In this document: positions 33,257-46,300 of the stretch, piece after piece
Numbering within the stretch: position 1 is the first letter of the stretch
Layout of the letters: each line of letters starts with the position of its first letter
Source of the DNA: Dillenia suffruticosa
Taxonomy: Eukaryota > Streptophyta > Magnoliopsida > Dilleniales > Dilleniaceae
Direction of reading: 5' to 3'
Assembly: GCA_033439265.1 (NCBI GenBank)
Contig: JAVTVX010000012.1
Location: 15,969,501 to 16,033,500 of the forward strand
DNA: 64,000 bases
Made by a program: the position numbers and the translations under genes
Notes under the pieces: model-generated
Told to the model about the DNA's origin: nothing
Databases searched by the model: none
What the model saw: only the letters and a program-made list of their open reading frames with translations

Positions 33257-34960
33257 GTAGAAACATAATGAGAGGGAGTAGTTCCTCTCCCAACTTCCTC
33301 TTGAATATTTGAATTTTAAAATGGGGAAGGAAGTTACCCATTTTTTGAAAACACTAGAGAGGGGATGTGGGTAACTCCCTCAATTAACATTCTTCTCCAT
33401 TTGGCAAAACATAAAAAAATGGGAAAATGGGAAGAACAAAAGAACACAAATCTCTATTGTTGAGGGATTGAAGGTGACCATTCATATATCTTACTCAAAG
33501 GCATTTAGATCGTGAAAAATAAAAGCAAACCATATGTGATTGCTTTTCAACCGTCCATGGTTAATGATTCAATCCTAAATCCTGTTTTTTATTTCAATTT
33601 TTAAAAACATGAAAATCATGTGTTGATTGTATGAAAAAGTTTTCATTAGTATCAGAGCATGCAATGGTTGTTTTCTAATTTTTTTTTTATGCATGAAAAA
33701 TATGGGTTATATTAAAATTTACATATTTGAGCACATTTTTTTGAGAATGTTGTCAATGGTAATTTGTATGATTTTCAACGAAAATGTCTAAAATTTTAAT
33801 ATATGAATACCCCATATAATAAGGAATCTCTTTGCATGAAGCTTGCATGTCTAGTAATTTTTGATAAAAATGAAACCCTAACTGAAAATGAAAATGCTTA
33901 TATCTCTTTGCATGATCGGTTTTGTGATTTGAAATTTGTGTAGTTAGATTCCCCATTAAAAATCATTTCCAACCATATAAAGAATATGCAAAACTGTTAA
34001 AAAATGAAGAAGATATAACTTAGGGAAATTAGGGTCAAAGTGCAAAAAAATTTCTACATGAGGAAGACATAAACAGTGACAAAAGGCAAATCCCACTCTC
34101 GACCCTACTTGTGGAAGACCTAAACGCTGATTTCTAAACCTCTGATTAGAAAACTAAGACCACCAATAGAATCAGAACATCCAAAAATGGGTGGTAGCTG
34201 GAATTTGGGGAAGAGTAATTGTCGGGAAGGCTATGCGTGGAGGCCACGTGCCGCCCCAAGCGAGTGGGCACTCGCCCGGACATCCTGATAGCGTGTTAAG
34301 GTACGTGAGACGTGCCTTTTAGCCTCGATTTCCACTGAAACCATTTTCAGAATATTTTTTATTCTTCTATAATTTTTATTTATTTTTTTGAGATGAAAAA
34401 TATTTTTTGTTGATTTTAAATTGTAAAATCCTTTAATAATTATAGAAAAATTATTTTTCAATTTCAAAAATTTCTGAAATTTTTTTCATATGTTAAGAAA
34501 ATTATTTAATAATTTTTTGCTATCTAAATTAAATTTTTTAATACCCGTTTGATTTTATACTCATTAATTTATATATTATTTTTCATTATAAATTCATAAA
34601 ATGATTGAGTATAATTATTATAAATAGTATTTTAAAATTTAATGATTGGCTTCGTGACCAATCTGTTGTTTTTCCTATTTTTTTAGAATATAGTGAGAAT
34701 CAGACGAACTCTTGTTGTTCTCCGGGGGAGATACAAAACCAAGAGAACTCCCGAATGTTTGGCAAAACTAGTTAAAATGTTGAATTATATAATGAAGCCA
34801 ATTCACATTTTGCCACAACGCTTGAAAGTGATAAGTCGAAAACGGTTTGAACTTATGCATTTGGATCATTGGTTTGGGGAGATAGCGTCGAGATCAATAT
34901 AATCAGGAATTCTCTCCATAGTATTATAATTAAGATAGCTAATGAGATAATGGAAGATGA
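33257..34960 (+). mobile_element. Probable copia remnant: LTR, PBS and leader
   Basis: At 33,648-33,662 the + strand reads TTAGTATCAGAGCATGC, one substitution from a tRNA-Met PBS. The preceding roughly 390 bp from TGTAGAAACATAATG could be its 5-prime LTR. The following 1.3 kb is leader-like: AT-rich with a GC-rich patch at 34,225-34,320 and a segment (34,460-34,960) shared in inverse orientation with 41,750-42,220. No gag is recognisable. Confidence 0.4.
34460..34960 (+). repeat. Dispersed repeat, inverse partner of 41,750-42,220
   Basis: Shared landmarks: TTTGATTTTATACTCATTAATTTA, GACCAATCTG, CCGGGGGAGA, then TTTGGATCATTGGTTTGGGG. In the other copy these are read on the minus strand. Both translate in one frame as RTLV..RGR.K..RT, but stops follow. 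Possibly the leader of a copia family. Confidence 0.65.
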
Positions 34961-34969
34961 TAAACGGAT

Positions 34970-36126
34970 CTATCACGCCCCAATCCACAATCGAAGGCCG
35001 TGAACAGCCGCCCATTACCCCGTATGCTGCCCATCACATGACACACATACTGAGACAACAAAGGCTAACATCTTTACCTGTTCAAAACCTGTTTTTCCAC
35101 AAAATATAATTTCTTAAGTAAAAGAAAGTAAAATGCAATCCTTTGCCTCAATGCATGAATATATAACAAATTTTGAGAGTTTCAAATTTATAAATTACAT
35201 AATACAATTACAGTCATCTCATAAATTACATACAAGGTCATTCTATAGACCTCTAGTTTTTTACATTATCCAATTTCATCATGGAAGAATGACTAGTACC
35301 ATACCCAAGGTTCGGTGTCTCTAAATGAATACCCAATGTGTCGAATGCCTCTTGATATGTGTCCCTACCGAAACTATGTCTATCATCATAAAAAATGAGA
35401 TGTGAGTATTATGGGAAAATACTCAGTGAGTGAGGGGATCAACATTATATTCTTAATAACATGTGTGAGCATGGAGTGTCAAAATACAGTTTAAGATATA
35501 ATTATATCAAAATCAAGCATGGCATTTCCATAAATCAGATGACCATATATCATATATCATAATATCAACATATGCATCCATTTACATTTCCAAATCATTT
35601 AGAGCTTAACAATAAACTACTTTCAGCAAAGATTTACCACGACCAATGACCGGTGTATTGGGGGGTTTTTCATATACAAGTATAAATACATTTAGCTCTC
35701 TACCCTAATATTGGCCACTAACCTCACCAAAGGCTAGCCCGTGTGTTCGCACACATACATAATCAACCATGTATAGAATCCCACCCAGTGCCAGACAGTG
35801 GTATCACACATGTACTTTCTGATTTGGTTCTACCGGCTACAACTATACATATGACGTTTGGAAGATACCTCCTGCAGAAGTGTATCCAGACATAATGGGT
35901 ATCTCTGCCAATGCCCTTCGTAGTTACAGTAGTCCATCAAGGATATCATCACATCAAGTATGCCAAGGATATCATCACATCATCACATCATAAGTAAGTA
36001 TTCGGTCCACACATTTCAATTAAACCATTTCGAATTCGTGTGCCAATGCAATGAAAGTGTATAAATCATATCAAGTTTAAAAAAAAATGGCACGATGTTG
36101 TTTCAACGAAATTCATGGATGCATAT
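34970..36126. other. Unclassified repetitive-looking DNA
   Basis: Starts ATCACGCCCCAATCCACAA, a style seen at the ends of some plant repeats (inference). It contains a short internal repeat GGATATCATCACATCA (about 35,939 and 35,968). No coding sequence recognised. Confidence 0.35.
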
Positions 36127-36433
36127 TGTTGAAAAGAGGAATTAATCAACCTATCATTACATTTCTAAAAGGCCTTCTAAGAGACCAGCAAGTTCTTCTC
36201 CTTTGAAACCAAATAAATTTTTTATGAGTTTTTGTTTCAAGGATGAAGCCTTAACCCCTCTCTCTTGTTATCTAAATTCTCTCAATTTTCTTCTTCTATA
36301 AATAGATTTCTATGTATTCAAGCAAAGGTATAAACAAAAGTTCAAACCTATGAATGTTGTTTGCTTTCATTATCAATAAACTTCAGAATTTCATTTCAAA
36401 GATCTCTTGTGTTCTTACTTTGATCTTTCAACA
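36127..36433 (+). repeat. Copia 5-prime LTR (307 bp) on plus strand
   Basis: Starts TGTTGAAAAGAGGAATTAAT and ends GATCTTTCAACA, directly followed by the PBS. A TATA-like CTATAAATAG lies near 36,297. No second LTR of this type is seen in the window. Confidence 0.75.
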
Positions 36434-36445
36434 TGGTATCAGAGC
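36434..36445 (+). other. Primer-binding site (tRNA-Met type)
   Basis: TGGTATCAGAGC immediately after the LTR end TTTCAACA. Confidence 0.85.
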
Positions 36446-36810
36446 AATCGATCCCATCCTCTTCTAGGTTGGGTGACCCTCCTCCTTCCATAAACATTAC
36501 CCAAATGCAAAATTTATCCTCCATTTAATTGAAAGGGAGAAATTACTACCAATGGGCAAATGTGATGAAGAGGGCACTCAATCTCAACACTCTAGAAAGC
36601 CATGTTCTTGATGATTCTCTTGAGGAAACAGATCCATCGTTTCGAGAATAGAAGAAAATGGATGATTATGTCTTCATTCTCCTCCTTAATTCTCTAGATG
36701 AAACTTACAAGACAATGGTGACATGTGCTCCAAATGCAAAAACTTTGTGGGATGAAATATTCTCTTTATATGGCTTGGAATCCAAAATTATGAGTATTAC
36801 ATCATAATCA
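36446..36810 (+). pseudogene. Copia gag N-terminal fragment
   Basis: Plus-strand frame YYQWANVMKRALNLN, LDDSLEETDPSFRE, a TAG, KKMDDYVFILLLNSLDE and AKTLWDEIFSLYG. This is the UBN2/gag pattern of plant copia elements (Y..W...M...L, ETDP, LW..L...Y). It ends near 36,800, where the opposite-strand copia-2 RNase H begins, so the rest of this element is missing. Confidence 0.7.
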
Positions 36811-36814
36811 TTAT

Positions 36815-39800
36815 ATATGCAAATACAACTACATTCTACGTAATTTGAGAGATTTTATGTGTTTTAAAAATACATCTCCAGGTATAGGTTTCGTGAATGG
36901 ATCAGCTATCATTAAATGCATAGACATATACTTTAATACCAGCTCTCCCTTTTCAACAATCTCTCAAATAAAGTTGAAATTTCTGTTTATGTGTTTCGTT
37001 TTCCCATTATATTTGGGATCTTTCAAGTAACCGTTAGTTAATTGACTATTACAATAAATTATCACAATTCCTACTGAATCGTTTACGATCCCTAAGTGTT
37101 GTAAAAATCTTTTTAACCAAACACATTCTTGAACTACAGAAACAAAAACCATAAACTCGATTTTCATTATGGATAATGATACACATATCTATTTCTTATT
37201 TCTCCAAAAGACGGTACTATTATTCAGCAAGAAAACGTAACTTGAGATGAATTTACGTTCATCTAAATCGTCACTCCAATCGGCATCCGTGTATCCACTC
37301 AATGACAAATCATTTCCTTGATAACAAAGGTAATAATTTGTAGTTCCTTTCAGGTATCACAAAATCCTCTTTACAGTAGTCTAGTGACTCCGACCTCGAT
37401 TGGATTGATACCTACCGACCAAACCCACGGTATAATAGATGTCAAGATGAATACACATCATAATATATATCAAACTCCCAACAACATTGAAATATGGTAC
37501 TTTTGACATCTCATATTTTTTTTCGATAGTTTTTTAGCATATTACTATATTTAAGTTTTCGTCTTTACTCACATGAGTATAATAGGCTTACAGTTATCCA
37601 TTTTAAATCGTTTCAGAATCTTTTTAATATAAGATTCTTAAGACAATATTAATAATCTCTTAAAATGATCTCTGTGGATCTTAACACCAAATATATATTC
37701 TACCTCACCTATGTCCTTCAACTTAAAATTTGATGACAACTAATTCTTGATACTCAAGATGTGCTCTATATCGTTTCCGACTAACAATATATAATCGATA
37801 TATAAAGATAGAATTACAAACTTGTTATTGGACTTTTTCACATAAATATAATGGTTTCCGTCTATCATTACGTAGTTGTAAGAGATTATAGTTTTATGAA
37901 ATTTCAAATACTATTGTCTTGAAAACTGGTTGAGGCCATAAATTCATCTATTCAATTTACAAACTTTGTTTTCTTGGCTTTCAACTATGAAACCTACTAA
38001 TTATTTTATATAGATTTCTTCTTTAAGTTTTCCATTGAGAAATGCAGTCTTCACGTCCATCTGGCGTAATTGTAAATCCAAATTGGTTACAATAGTTAAC
38101 AATAGGTAAATAGAAACAATCTTACTACTAGTGAGAAATTTTTTCATAATCAATACTCTCTTGTTAGGTATAACATTTTGCCACCAATCAAGTTTTGTAT
38201 CTCTCAATTGTTCCATTAGTCTTACATTTAATTTTAAGAATCTATTTGTTTTCAATAGGTTTGCACCCAGGTGGAAGATTAACCAGTTCCGGTTTGGATT
38301 CTATTGACTCAATTTCTTCTTCCATTGCTTTCACCCACTCATTTTTTGCAGGACAGGACAAAACCCCATTCACATTTTTAGGCTTATCCTCATCTTGTGA
38401 AGAAATGATAAAAGCGTACCCTTCAATTCTATAATGACGTTTTGGCATACTTTTTTTTAACACTTTTCGGAATTAATAATTCGGTTGGTTCGTTAGAACT
38501 TGAATTCTTCCTACTGGGATCAATTAGAGATTTGATTTCTCGTGGTTCCCTTGATTCATCTAGTATAGATTCATCATTTGAATTTTTTAATTCAAACAAA
38601 GACTCTCCTTTTGGTATTTCACCTCTGCTAGGAAAATCAGATTTTAGAAATGTCATATTTCGTGATTCAATTTCGGTTACAGTACCATCATAATTCTGTA
38701 AAAATATTTGGGCATACTTTTTTTAACACTTTTCCAAATCGATAATTCGGTTGGATCGTTAAAACTTGAATCCCTCCCACTGAGATCATCTAGAAATTCA
38801 ATTTCTCGTGATTCCCTTGATTCAACTGGCACAGATTCATCATCTGAATTTTTTAATTCAAACAAAGACTCTCATTTTTGTATTTCACCTCTAATAGAAA
38901 AATCATATTCCAAAAATATTATATTTCGTGATTCAATTTTCGTTACAATACCATCATTACGTTCACCGATGAATACATAATCTTTTGACTATCAGACTAT
39001 TTAATAAAGATACAATTTTTCATCGGGGACCAAACTTTCCAAACTTATTGGAAAAGTCATGAATATAAACTATCGATCCCCAATATTTGAGACCATTTAG
39101 ACTCGATGTTCTATTAGTTCAAAGTTTATACAGTGTAGTTAGTATTGATTTTGAAGACACTCTATTTAAAAAAAGATCACAATTAACAATGCATCTCCCC
39201 CAAAAGGAAATGGGTAAGTTAATCTGTGTCATCATAGATTTTATCATATCTAGCAATATTCTATTACTACTCTCAATAACACCATTCTGTTGAGATGTAT
39301 AAGAAATAGTCAATTGTCTAATAATTTTTTTTTCATTATATAGATCCATGAATTAATTTGATAGATATTCATGTTCTCGATCTATTCTCAAGATTTTAAT
39401 TGTTCTGTTCATTTGATTCTTCATTCATATAACGTCTAAAACATTCAAGTGTTTCAGATTTTGAGAAATCAAATAGATATAATCAAATTGTGTGAAATCA
39501 TTTATATATCTAAGGAAATATGATAGTCCATGTGAAACATTCATATTCATTGAATCACAAATGTCAAAGTGGATTAGTTGCAATGAAAATTCAGCCCTTA
39601 CAGTCTTTCCAAATGGTTTTTGAGTCGTCTTCCTGATGAGACAATATTCACAATTCGATAAATCAACTTTAGTAAGCGAACCCACTAGTTCTGATTTCAT
39701 TAGTCGATTTATCATATTCTGTCCTGCCCAATGTAATCAAGTCTGGCACGCCATACTTTATTATCAGTATTAGCATTACTAGAAAAACAAATATTTAACA

Positions 39801-41095
39801 AAATATAACAATCAATATAACAGTTAAATATTTGTTTGTTACAATATAAAGTGATAAAATCTTTCATAAAATATTCAGAACCATAATACACTCCACTGTA
39901 ATAGATATAAATCCTATTACAAGAAAAGTTCATGTCATAACCAAGTTAAGAAAAACAACAATAGAAACTAAATTTCGTCGAATCTCTCGTGCATATAGAA
40001 CATCATGTAAGATTAGGGTTTAACCATTTCGTAACTCTAGTTTGCAAGTGTCAATCTCTTTCATCTCTACTCTCGTATTGTTCCCTATATAAATCCACTT
40101 GTACTAGGAGAAACTCTACAAAAATCCACGAACGTTTCTCAATCTTTTGTCACATGAACTGTTACTTCTAAATCTATAATCCACATAGGATAAGATTTAT
40201 AAAGTAAAAAGTACTAGGGACATTTATACGCAATAAGGTGTTACCTTTTTTGATTCGGGATATTCTCGAGCGAAATGACCAAAATTTTTGCAATTGTAGC
40301 ACTTAAACTTACTCTTGTTCTTCTTCTTTCAAAATCGCTTACATTTGTTCTTACGATTGAAATTGTTCTTCTTAGACCATTCTTCAGTTTCCTTTCCTTT
40401 CTTACTTTTGTTCTTGTTCCTCTTGTGCTTAAAATCCAGAACATTCTGGGAACTAGACTCAACTATAAAGGTATTAGAAATTGATCTTGCGGCACTTAGC
40501 CGCTCATCTTCGAGTTCCATGTGATGAATAATATCAGGGAAAGTTTTAATGCTATCATTTTGAGTTAAATTAACTTTCAAGTGCTCCTACCAATTTGGAA
40601 GGGATCGGATTAAAACCTGAACTGCTGCTCATTAGAGAAAACGTGACCAATTGATTTCAATTCTCTTATCATATTTGACATGGTTCTCAGATACTGTTTG
40701 ATGTTGTGATCAGCTTTTTTTTATATGTGTCAAACTTGATTGTCAACTGTCTCAAACGAGTCACACTAGTAACTTCATACTTCTCTCTGATGTACACCCA
40801 TATGTCATGAGCAATAAGGAATTATTCACATTTCGTGAATGAGATAATCAACTACAAAATTGATCAGGATGCCACATGCAGTAGAATCTTTCTTCTTCCA
40901 TGCCTGCTAAGTTTTTTGATCTCTTCTCTACTGAGCAGTATTTCCTACTCCAGGATTTTGTATGATATGGTTGATACCCTCTAAGACATCCTACTCTTTG
41001 AGCACATACCATATCTTATGGCACTAAATATCATAATTATCGTCATTAAACTTTTCACCCTTATTAAGGTTTGCTATTATGAATTTTGATACCAT
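36815..41095 (-). pseudogene. copia-2 gag-pol, heavily degraded
   Basis: Minus strand from about 41,095 (MVSKFIIANLNKGEKFNDDN) to 36,815. Recognisable pieces: zinc knuckle CYNCKNFGHFARE near 40,255-40,310; integrase at 39,930-39,119 (CEYCLIRKTTQKPFGKT, YINDFTQFDY, SYTSQQNGVIESSNR); RT at 38,255-38,001 ([18 protein letters not shown]) with a YVDD-like site near 37,790; RNase H C-terminus at 37,167-36,900 (YCNSQ, NGKTKHIN). Stops and frameshifts are frequent, and a 260-bp tandem duplication sits between integrase and RT. Related to copia-1 and copia-3 in protein, much older. No LTRs are recognisable at either side; its 3-prime end abuts another copia element. Confidence 0.85.
38446..38965. repeat. 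Tandem duplication of about 260 bp within copia-2
   Basis: 38,446-38,709 and 38,710-38,965 share GCATACTTTTTTTAACACTT, AATTCGGTTGG, TTCAAACAAAGACTCTC and TATTTCGTGATTCAATTT in order. Both encode (minus) FELKNS.DES....ESRE..EI and PTEL.I.KSVKK, the variable Ser/acidic linker between integrase and RT. Confidence 0.85.
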
Positions 41096-41749
41096 AGTTT
41101 AGGTTTTCAAAGAGAGGTAATTGTAAGTTTTCATGTTCATTTAATGCATATAATTTTGTGGTTAAAATCAATATTTATAATAAACAAACATAAAATATAA
41201 ACTCGAAAGTTCACTAAGTTCTCAATTATCATTCATGATCCAAATATTTGATTACCATAAATTTAATTTTTAAAATAACAAAATTCAATAGATTTTAGAT
41301 GAAAAATTACTTAAATTCTTCTAATCTAAAACTTTCCACTAAAAATACTTCACGTATTAGAATTATGCGAAATAAAAATATATCTTTTTAACATACATAC
41401 ATACTCACATAAATATACATTGTTTTTACAATATTAAAGATATTCTAAATACATACTTATAAAAAAATGATCTACTGCATATGTCGATAAATTTCTACTT
41501 TTCACAATCAAAGTACACTACCATGTTACGAAGAAAAAAAGTTACATTAATTCATTCTTTCTTCTCTTCCATACATATGCAAGTAAACATATTGACAATT
41601 CCTTTTGAAAGCCTATCAGTAGGAGCAAATCTCCTAACAGTTTGTGGTGTCGAGTCGTTTATCCTTAAAAATAATGATTTTTTCATCTTAATCTTTATCG
41701 GTTTAGCTCTCTACATTTGAAGTAATCTTATTCTGAAGTTTTTGAGAAT

Positions 41750-42220
41750 GATTCGTTTATTTTTTATATTATTTCATTAGCCATTATAACTAGATCACCA
41801 AGAAAAGAATTTCTTATTATATTAATCTCAGTTTCATCTCCCCTAAACTAGTGATCCAAACGTAGAAGTTCATAGCGTTTTGGCTCATAACCCTCAAGTG
41901 TTGTGACAAAGTGTGCATTGGATTCATTTTATAATTTATCATTATATTTAATTTTGCCAAATGCTCTGAGTCCTCTCGTTTTTATGTCTCCCCCGGGGAA
42001 TAACAAGAGTGCGTTCGATCTCACCATATCCTAAAAATAGGATAAATATCAAATTGGTCACAAAATCAATCACAAAATTTTAAAATATCATTTCTAAAGA
42101 TTATGATCAAATATTCAATTAATTTATATTGAAAAAACAAAATTTTCATACATAAATCAATGAGCATAAAATCAAATATGCATTGAAAATTTTAATTTAG
42201 CTAATCAACTATTACAAAAT
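41750..42220 (-). repeat. Dispersed repeat, inverse partner of 34,460-34,960
   Basis: The minus strand matches the 34.5 kb copy (GGTGAGATCGAACGCACTCT, CCCCGGGGGAGA, CGTTTGGATCACTAG). It lies upstream of copia-2 gag in the same orientation, so it may be that element's leader. The 41,096-41,750 stretch between shows nothing recognisable. Confidence 0.6.
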
Positions 42221-42270
42221 AATTTTATTAATATATGTTATTACAAAAGTAAAGTAGTACCTTATAGATG

Positions 42271-42518
42271 TTATAAGAAGTGTCATATAAGAAAATAAAT
42301 ATATTTTGTTACTTTTTAAAAGATTAAAAATTTAATTATCTATTTTTCTAGAAATATAATTAACGAAATTTTTTGATATCATAAGAGTGAAGAATAGTGC
42401 TTCATGAAAGCCATAGGGAGTGCCATATGAGAAAATAAATATATTTTTATTTTTTAAAATATTAAAAATTTAATTATCTATTTTTCTAAATGTATAATTA
42501 ATGAAATTATTTGATATT
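42271..42518. repeat. Direct repeat of about 100 bp, AT-rich
   Basis: 42,271-42,380 and 42,420-42,518 share ATAAGAAAATAAATATATTT-like starts and TTTAATTATCTATTTTTCTA. A (TAA)6-type run follows at about 42,521. Confidence 0.75.
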
Positions 42519-43381
42519 ACAATAATAATAATAATAATGAAGTTATTTGATCTTAAACTAATATTTATTGTAATTTTAATATTATTACGTGTATACAATA
42601 TATTAAGATAATGTAAAAATATTTTCATTTTTGTATTTAATATTTTTCCCTTTTTTCTAACAAATCCGTCTTCCCTTTTACTAAGTAATTTGCCTCTTAT
42701 TTTTATATAAAATTACGATGGTCAAAATCTCTTTCTTCTATTCCTATGGCAAGAATACAAACAAACTTTCATTAATTCATATTTTTGATTTTGGGAATAT
42801 GATTCGATCATTATTGGAGTTATTTGAGTTTTTAAGAGAATAATCTAATAGTTACAATCTTCTCTCATAATATAATAATTTAGAGTTTAAATTTCGATAT
42901 AATAAAAAAATGTTAAAGTTATTTGATGAATTTTCCGAAGGTTTAGTTATTTAGTGTCTATTGTTTATACAACGGTCGGACATTATGTCATTCTACATAA
43001 ATAATACAATGGTTCTCCATTATAGTATTCTGCATAAACGCGGGCATCCTGCATCAAACGTCACACGTGAACCAAATGATTATTAAAAATCAATTCTATT
43101 TCGGAACCAGAAAAATTACTATTTTATTTAACTTATATATTCCGTTTTTATGGCAACCCGCAGCGTAGGATTTATTTATTTCTAATGTAACGTTAGTGGT
43201 TATGGTTGAAAGACCAAAAATAAGAGGTGAAGTTTGTTCGTAAAATTTCAATGCTGAAAAGCGGCAGCAGAGGAGGAGACTTGACTTTTGTCCTTCTCTC
43301 CGCCGGCTCCCATTAACGCTGTAATTCAATTCAATTGGATCTTGAAAAATCTTTGGATAGAGAGGGAGAGAGAACGGGAGG

Positions 43382-46300
43382 ATGGATCAGATACTGAACA
43401 AGGTGGGATCCTACTGGTTCAATCAAAAGGCCTCCAAGGAGATCAACTCCGTTGGCGACGACATCAATGTAACCCTAACCCTAAACCTTATCTTCTCTTC
43501 TCTGCTCTTTCTTAATTTCTTCGAGTTTGATTTCGATTTTGGTTCTAATTTTGATTCTGATTTCCTGTATGGTATGATGAGGGTTTCATTTCATTTCTTT
43601 TCATTGAGATTGAGATATGGAGTTTGACGAAATTTGATTGTAGACATGATAATTTTGTTCTCACTTGTATTGTAGGACTGAGGGAGGGGAGAATTGAATC
43701 TTTCACCTTCCACAACGTCAAATCCCTCTCTTTTGTGACCTTTCACCACCCCTTTCTTCCTCGGCTTTGGAAAATCTTAGTGATCTTGAAAAGGCTGATA
43801 TGTTATATTTCTTTGCTATGTTTTAAGGGTACAAATCTCCCCTCCGCCTCCTCCTCCCCTATACCTAGTTGTCGCAAATTGGGCTAGCGCTCAAATGCTT
43901 TGCTGTTCATTTGCCAAATACAATATCTACAAAAGATATAGTTGCATTATCTATCTTTTCTCCTTTTGGATATTGGGAGATAGATGTCCACACTGCCATA
44001 AATTCCATTCTAATATAACATGGTAATTTATGCTTGATTGATAATTCTTTGTATAGATGGTGTCATGATTGTCAATGTTTGGAGGCACTAGGTTCCTTTA
44101 TTTTATGTTGGTATTTCCTAATACTTTCTCAAGGGTGCAATTTAGCCTATTGTTTCTTCAACATTAAAGCATATGAGATTGAGTTTTGTTAGAAAAAAAT
44201 GACATGAAACTGAAGATATAGGCCATTTATTGTCATAGTGGAACCATTTCTCGTTTGAATTGGAAATTCTCTGTTGCCTGACAGATCCCACATGCAAATT
44301 GGACTGCCGAAATTTCAAGTTCTGTCAAATGTGATAGTAGGCTTAGCGACAGTTATCGAAATGATGAAAAAACGATTATATTAGATGGGCAAGATGTATC
44401 CACAAGTGAATGATTTAGATATCTAGATTTCATCATTTAAAATGACGGCAATATAGATGAAAATGTGAATCATAATATTCAAGCGGGTTGGATGAAATGG
44501 AGAAGGGCATCTGGAGTTATTTGCGATCACACGATACCATTGCATTTGAAGGGAAAGTTCTATAGAATTGCGATTAGACCTACACTATTGTATGGTACTG
44601 AGAACTAGGCTATTAAATAACAACAAGAATAAAAGATGGTTATAACAGAAATGAGAATATTTAGGTGAATATGTGAAAAATTAGAAGTGATAAAATTAGA
44701 AATAAAGAAATTCGTAACAAATTGGGAGTTAGCTCAATTGTGGATAAGATGCGAGAGTGTCGTCTGAGGTGGTTCGGGCATGTGCAAAAAAGATCCAAAG
44801 ATACACCAGTTAGGAGAATCGAGAACTTAAATATAGAAGATCTAGTAAAATATAGAGGTAGATCGCTATAAATTTGGATGCAAGTTATCCGTAAAGACAT
44901 GAAAGTTAAAAGTTTAGAAGAGAAAATAGTCTTAGATAGGAATGGTTGGTATAGAAGAATCCGCACAAATTAAATCAATATATTTTAGATATTTATCTAT
45001 TGATTTATTTATTTATTTTTATTTTTCCTTTTTCTTTTATTTTTATTTTTGTTTTATTTTTATTTATATATATATTTTATTTCATTTTTCTTTTCTATAT
45101 CTTTTTCAAATTTGTCTTTCAAATGGTTGATCCCAAATATTGGGATTAAGGCCGGTTTGTTATTGTTGTTGTCGTTAATGTGATAATAAATAGTATAGAG
45201 GATATGCTTATTTTCCTTTGCCAGCGTGAGATATTGGGATCTCTGTCAACAGTGAACTACTAGAAGTTGAATTCTATAGACTAAATCTTTCCGCATTGTG
45301 ATTTTTGGAGGAAAAAGATGCATTTGTTCTACAGAAAACTGCTCTTTATGAATGTTTGTGGTGGAAAAACTTTTCTTTTATTTTATTTTTTGGGTAAAAC
45401 ATTTTAAAATATTTGACATATTTATCTATTGATTTATTCATTTATTTTTATTTTTATTTTTATTTTTCTTTTACTTTTTAGTTTTATTTTATTTTTATTT
45501 CATTTTTATTTATATATATTTTTTATATTTTATATTTTATATTTTATATTTTTTATTTCATTTTTCTTTTCTCTATCTTTTTCAAATTTGTCTCTTAAAA
45601 AGTCGACCCCAAACATTGGGATTAAGGCTCGGTTTTTTGTTGTTGTAATTTCTTTTGATGCGGACCCACCAATAAGGTCTCATTTGGTGCAACCAATTTG
45701 ATAGGAATGACTTCAGCCTGAGATTGCTTTGTTCATCAGGAGACTGGAAAGCAATCTGTTGACTTTGTCATTTTTGTGGTCGAATGTGAGAAAAATAGAA
45801 TTAAATCATTATGTTATGTCATTTCCATGAAATGAATGGATCCTAAGTGAACATGGAAAGGGCTGTAGAAATTAGAGTAGCTCTTCAGTGCCTTCTCTCT
45901 GTCTCTGCACTGACTGACTGCCTTTTCTTTGTAATTGTCTTGCTAATAATAGATATGCAATGACATTTGATGTCTCCTTTTACTTGAGGAAATTTTTGTT
46001 ATGGATGGGAAATATTATGCTGCTTTGGCGTATTATTAAAACCCAAATTGCAATTGGAGGCACCGAATTGTATCACTAGTTCAAGGATGGTAAAGTCCTG
46101 GTGCATTTTGTATCAAGGTCAAAGTTGTTCTATGAACTTGGAACAATGTATGATTCATGTTCCCATTGAATTGGCTCTTGAGATTTTTCTATTCCCCCAG
46201 CTAGAATTGAAATGGTTTATGCACAAGGATGGGATGCAGGGGCAGTGGGCAGAGAGGGGAGGGCACTACCCACCCCAAAGGTTGAAAATTTTTCTATTGT

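Noticed and set aside
35939..35996. Short direct repeats considered as a CRISPR-like array
   Set aside because: Only two imperfect units in a plant nuclear context; no array structure anywhere in the window.
45429..45701. Phe/Ile-rich 90-codon frame
   Set aside because: T-rich RTE tail sequence; composition artefact.
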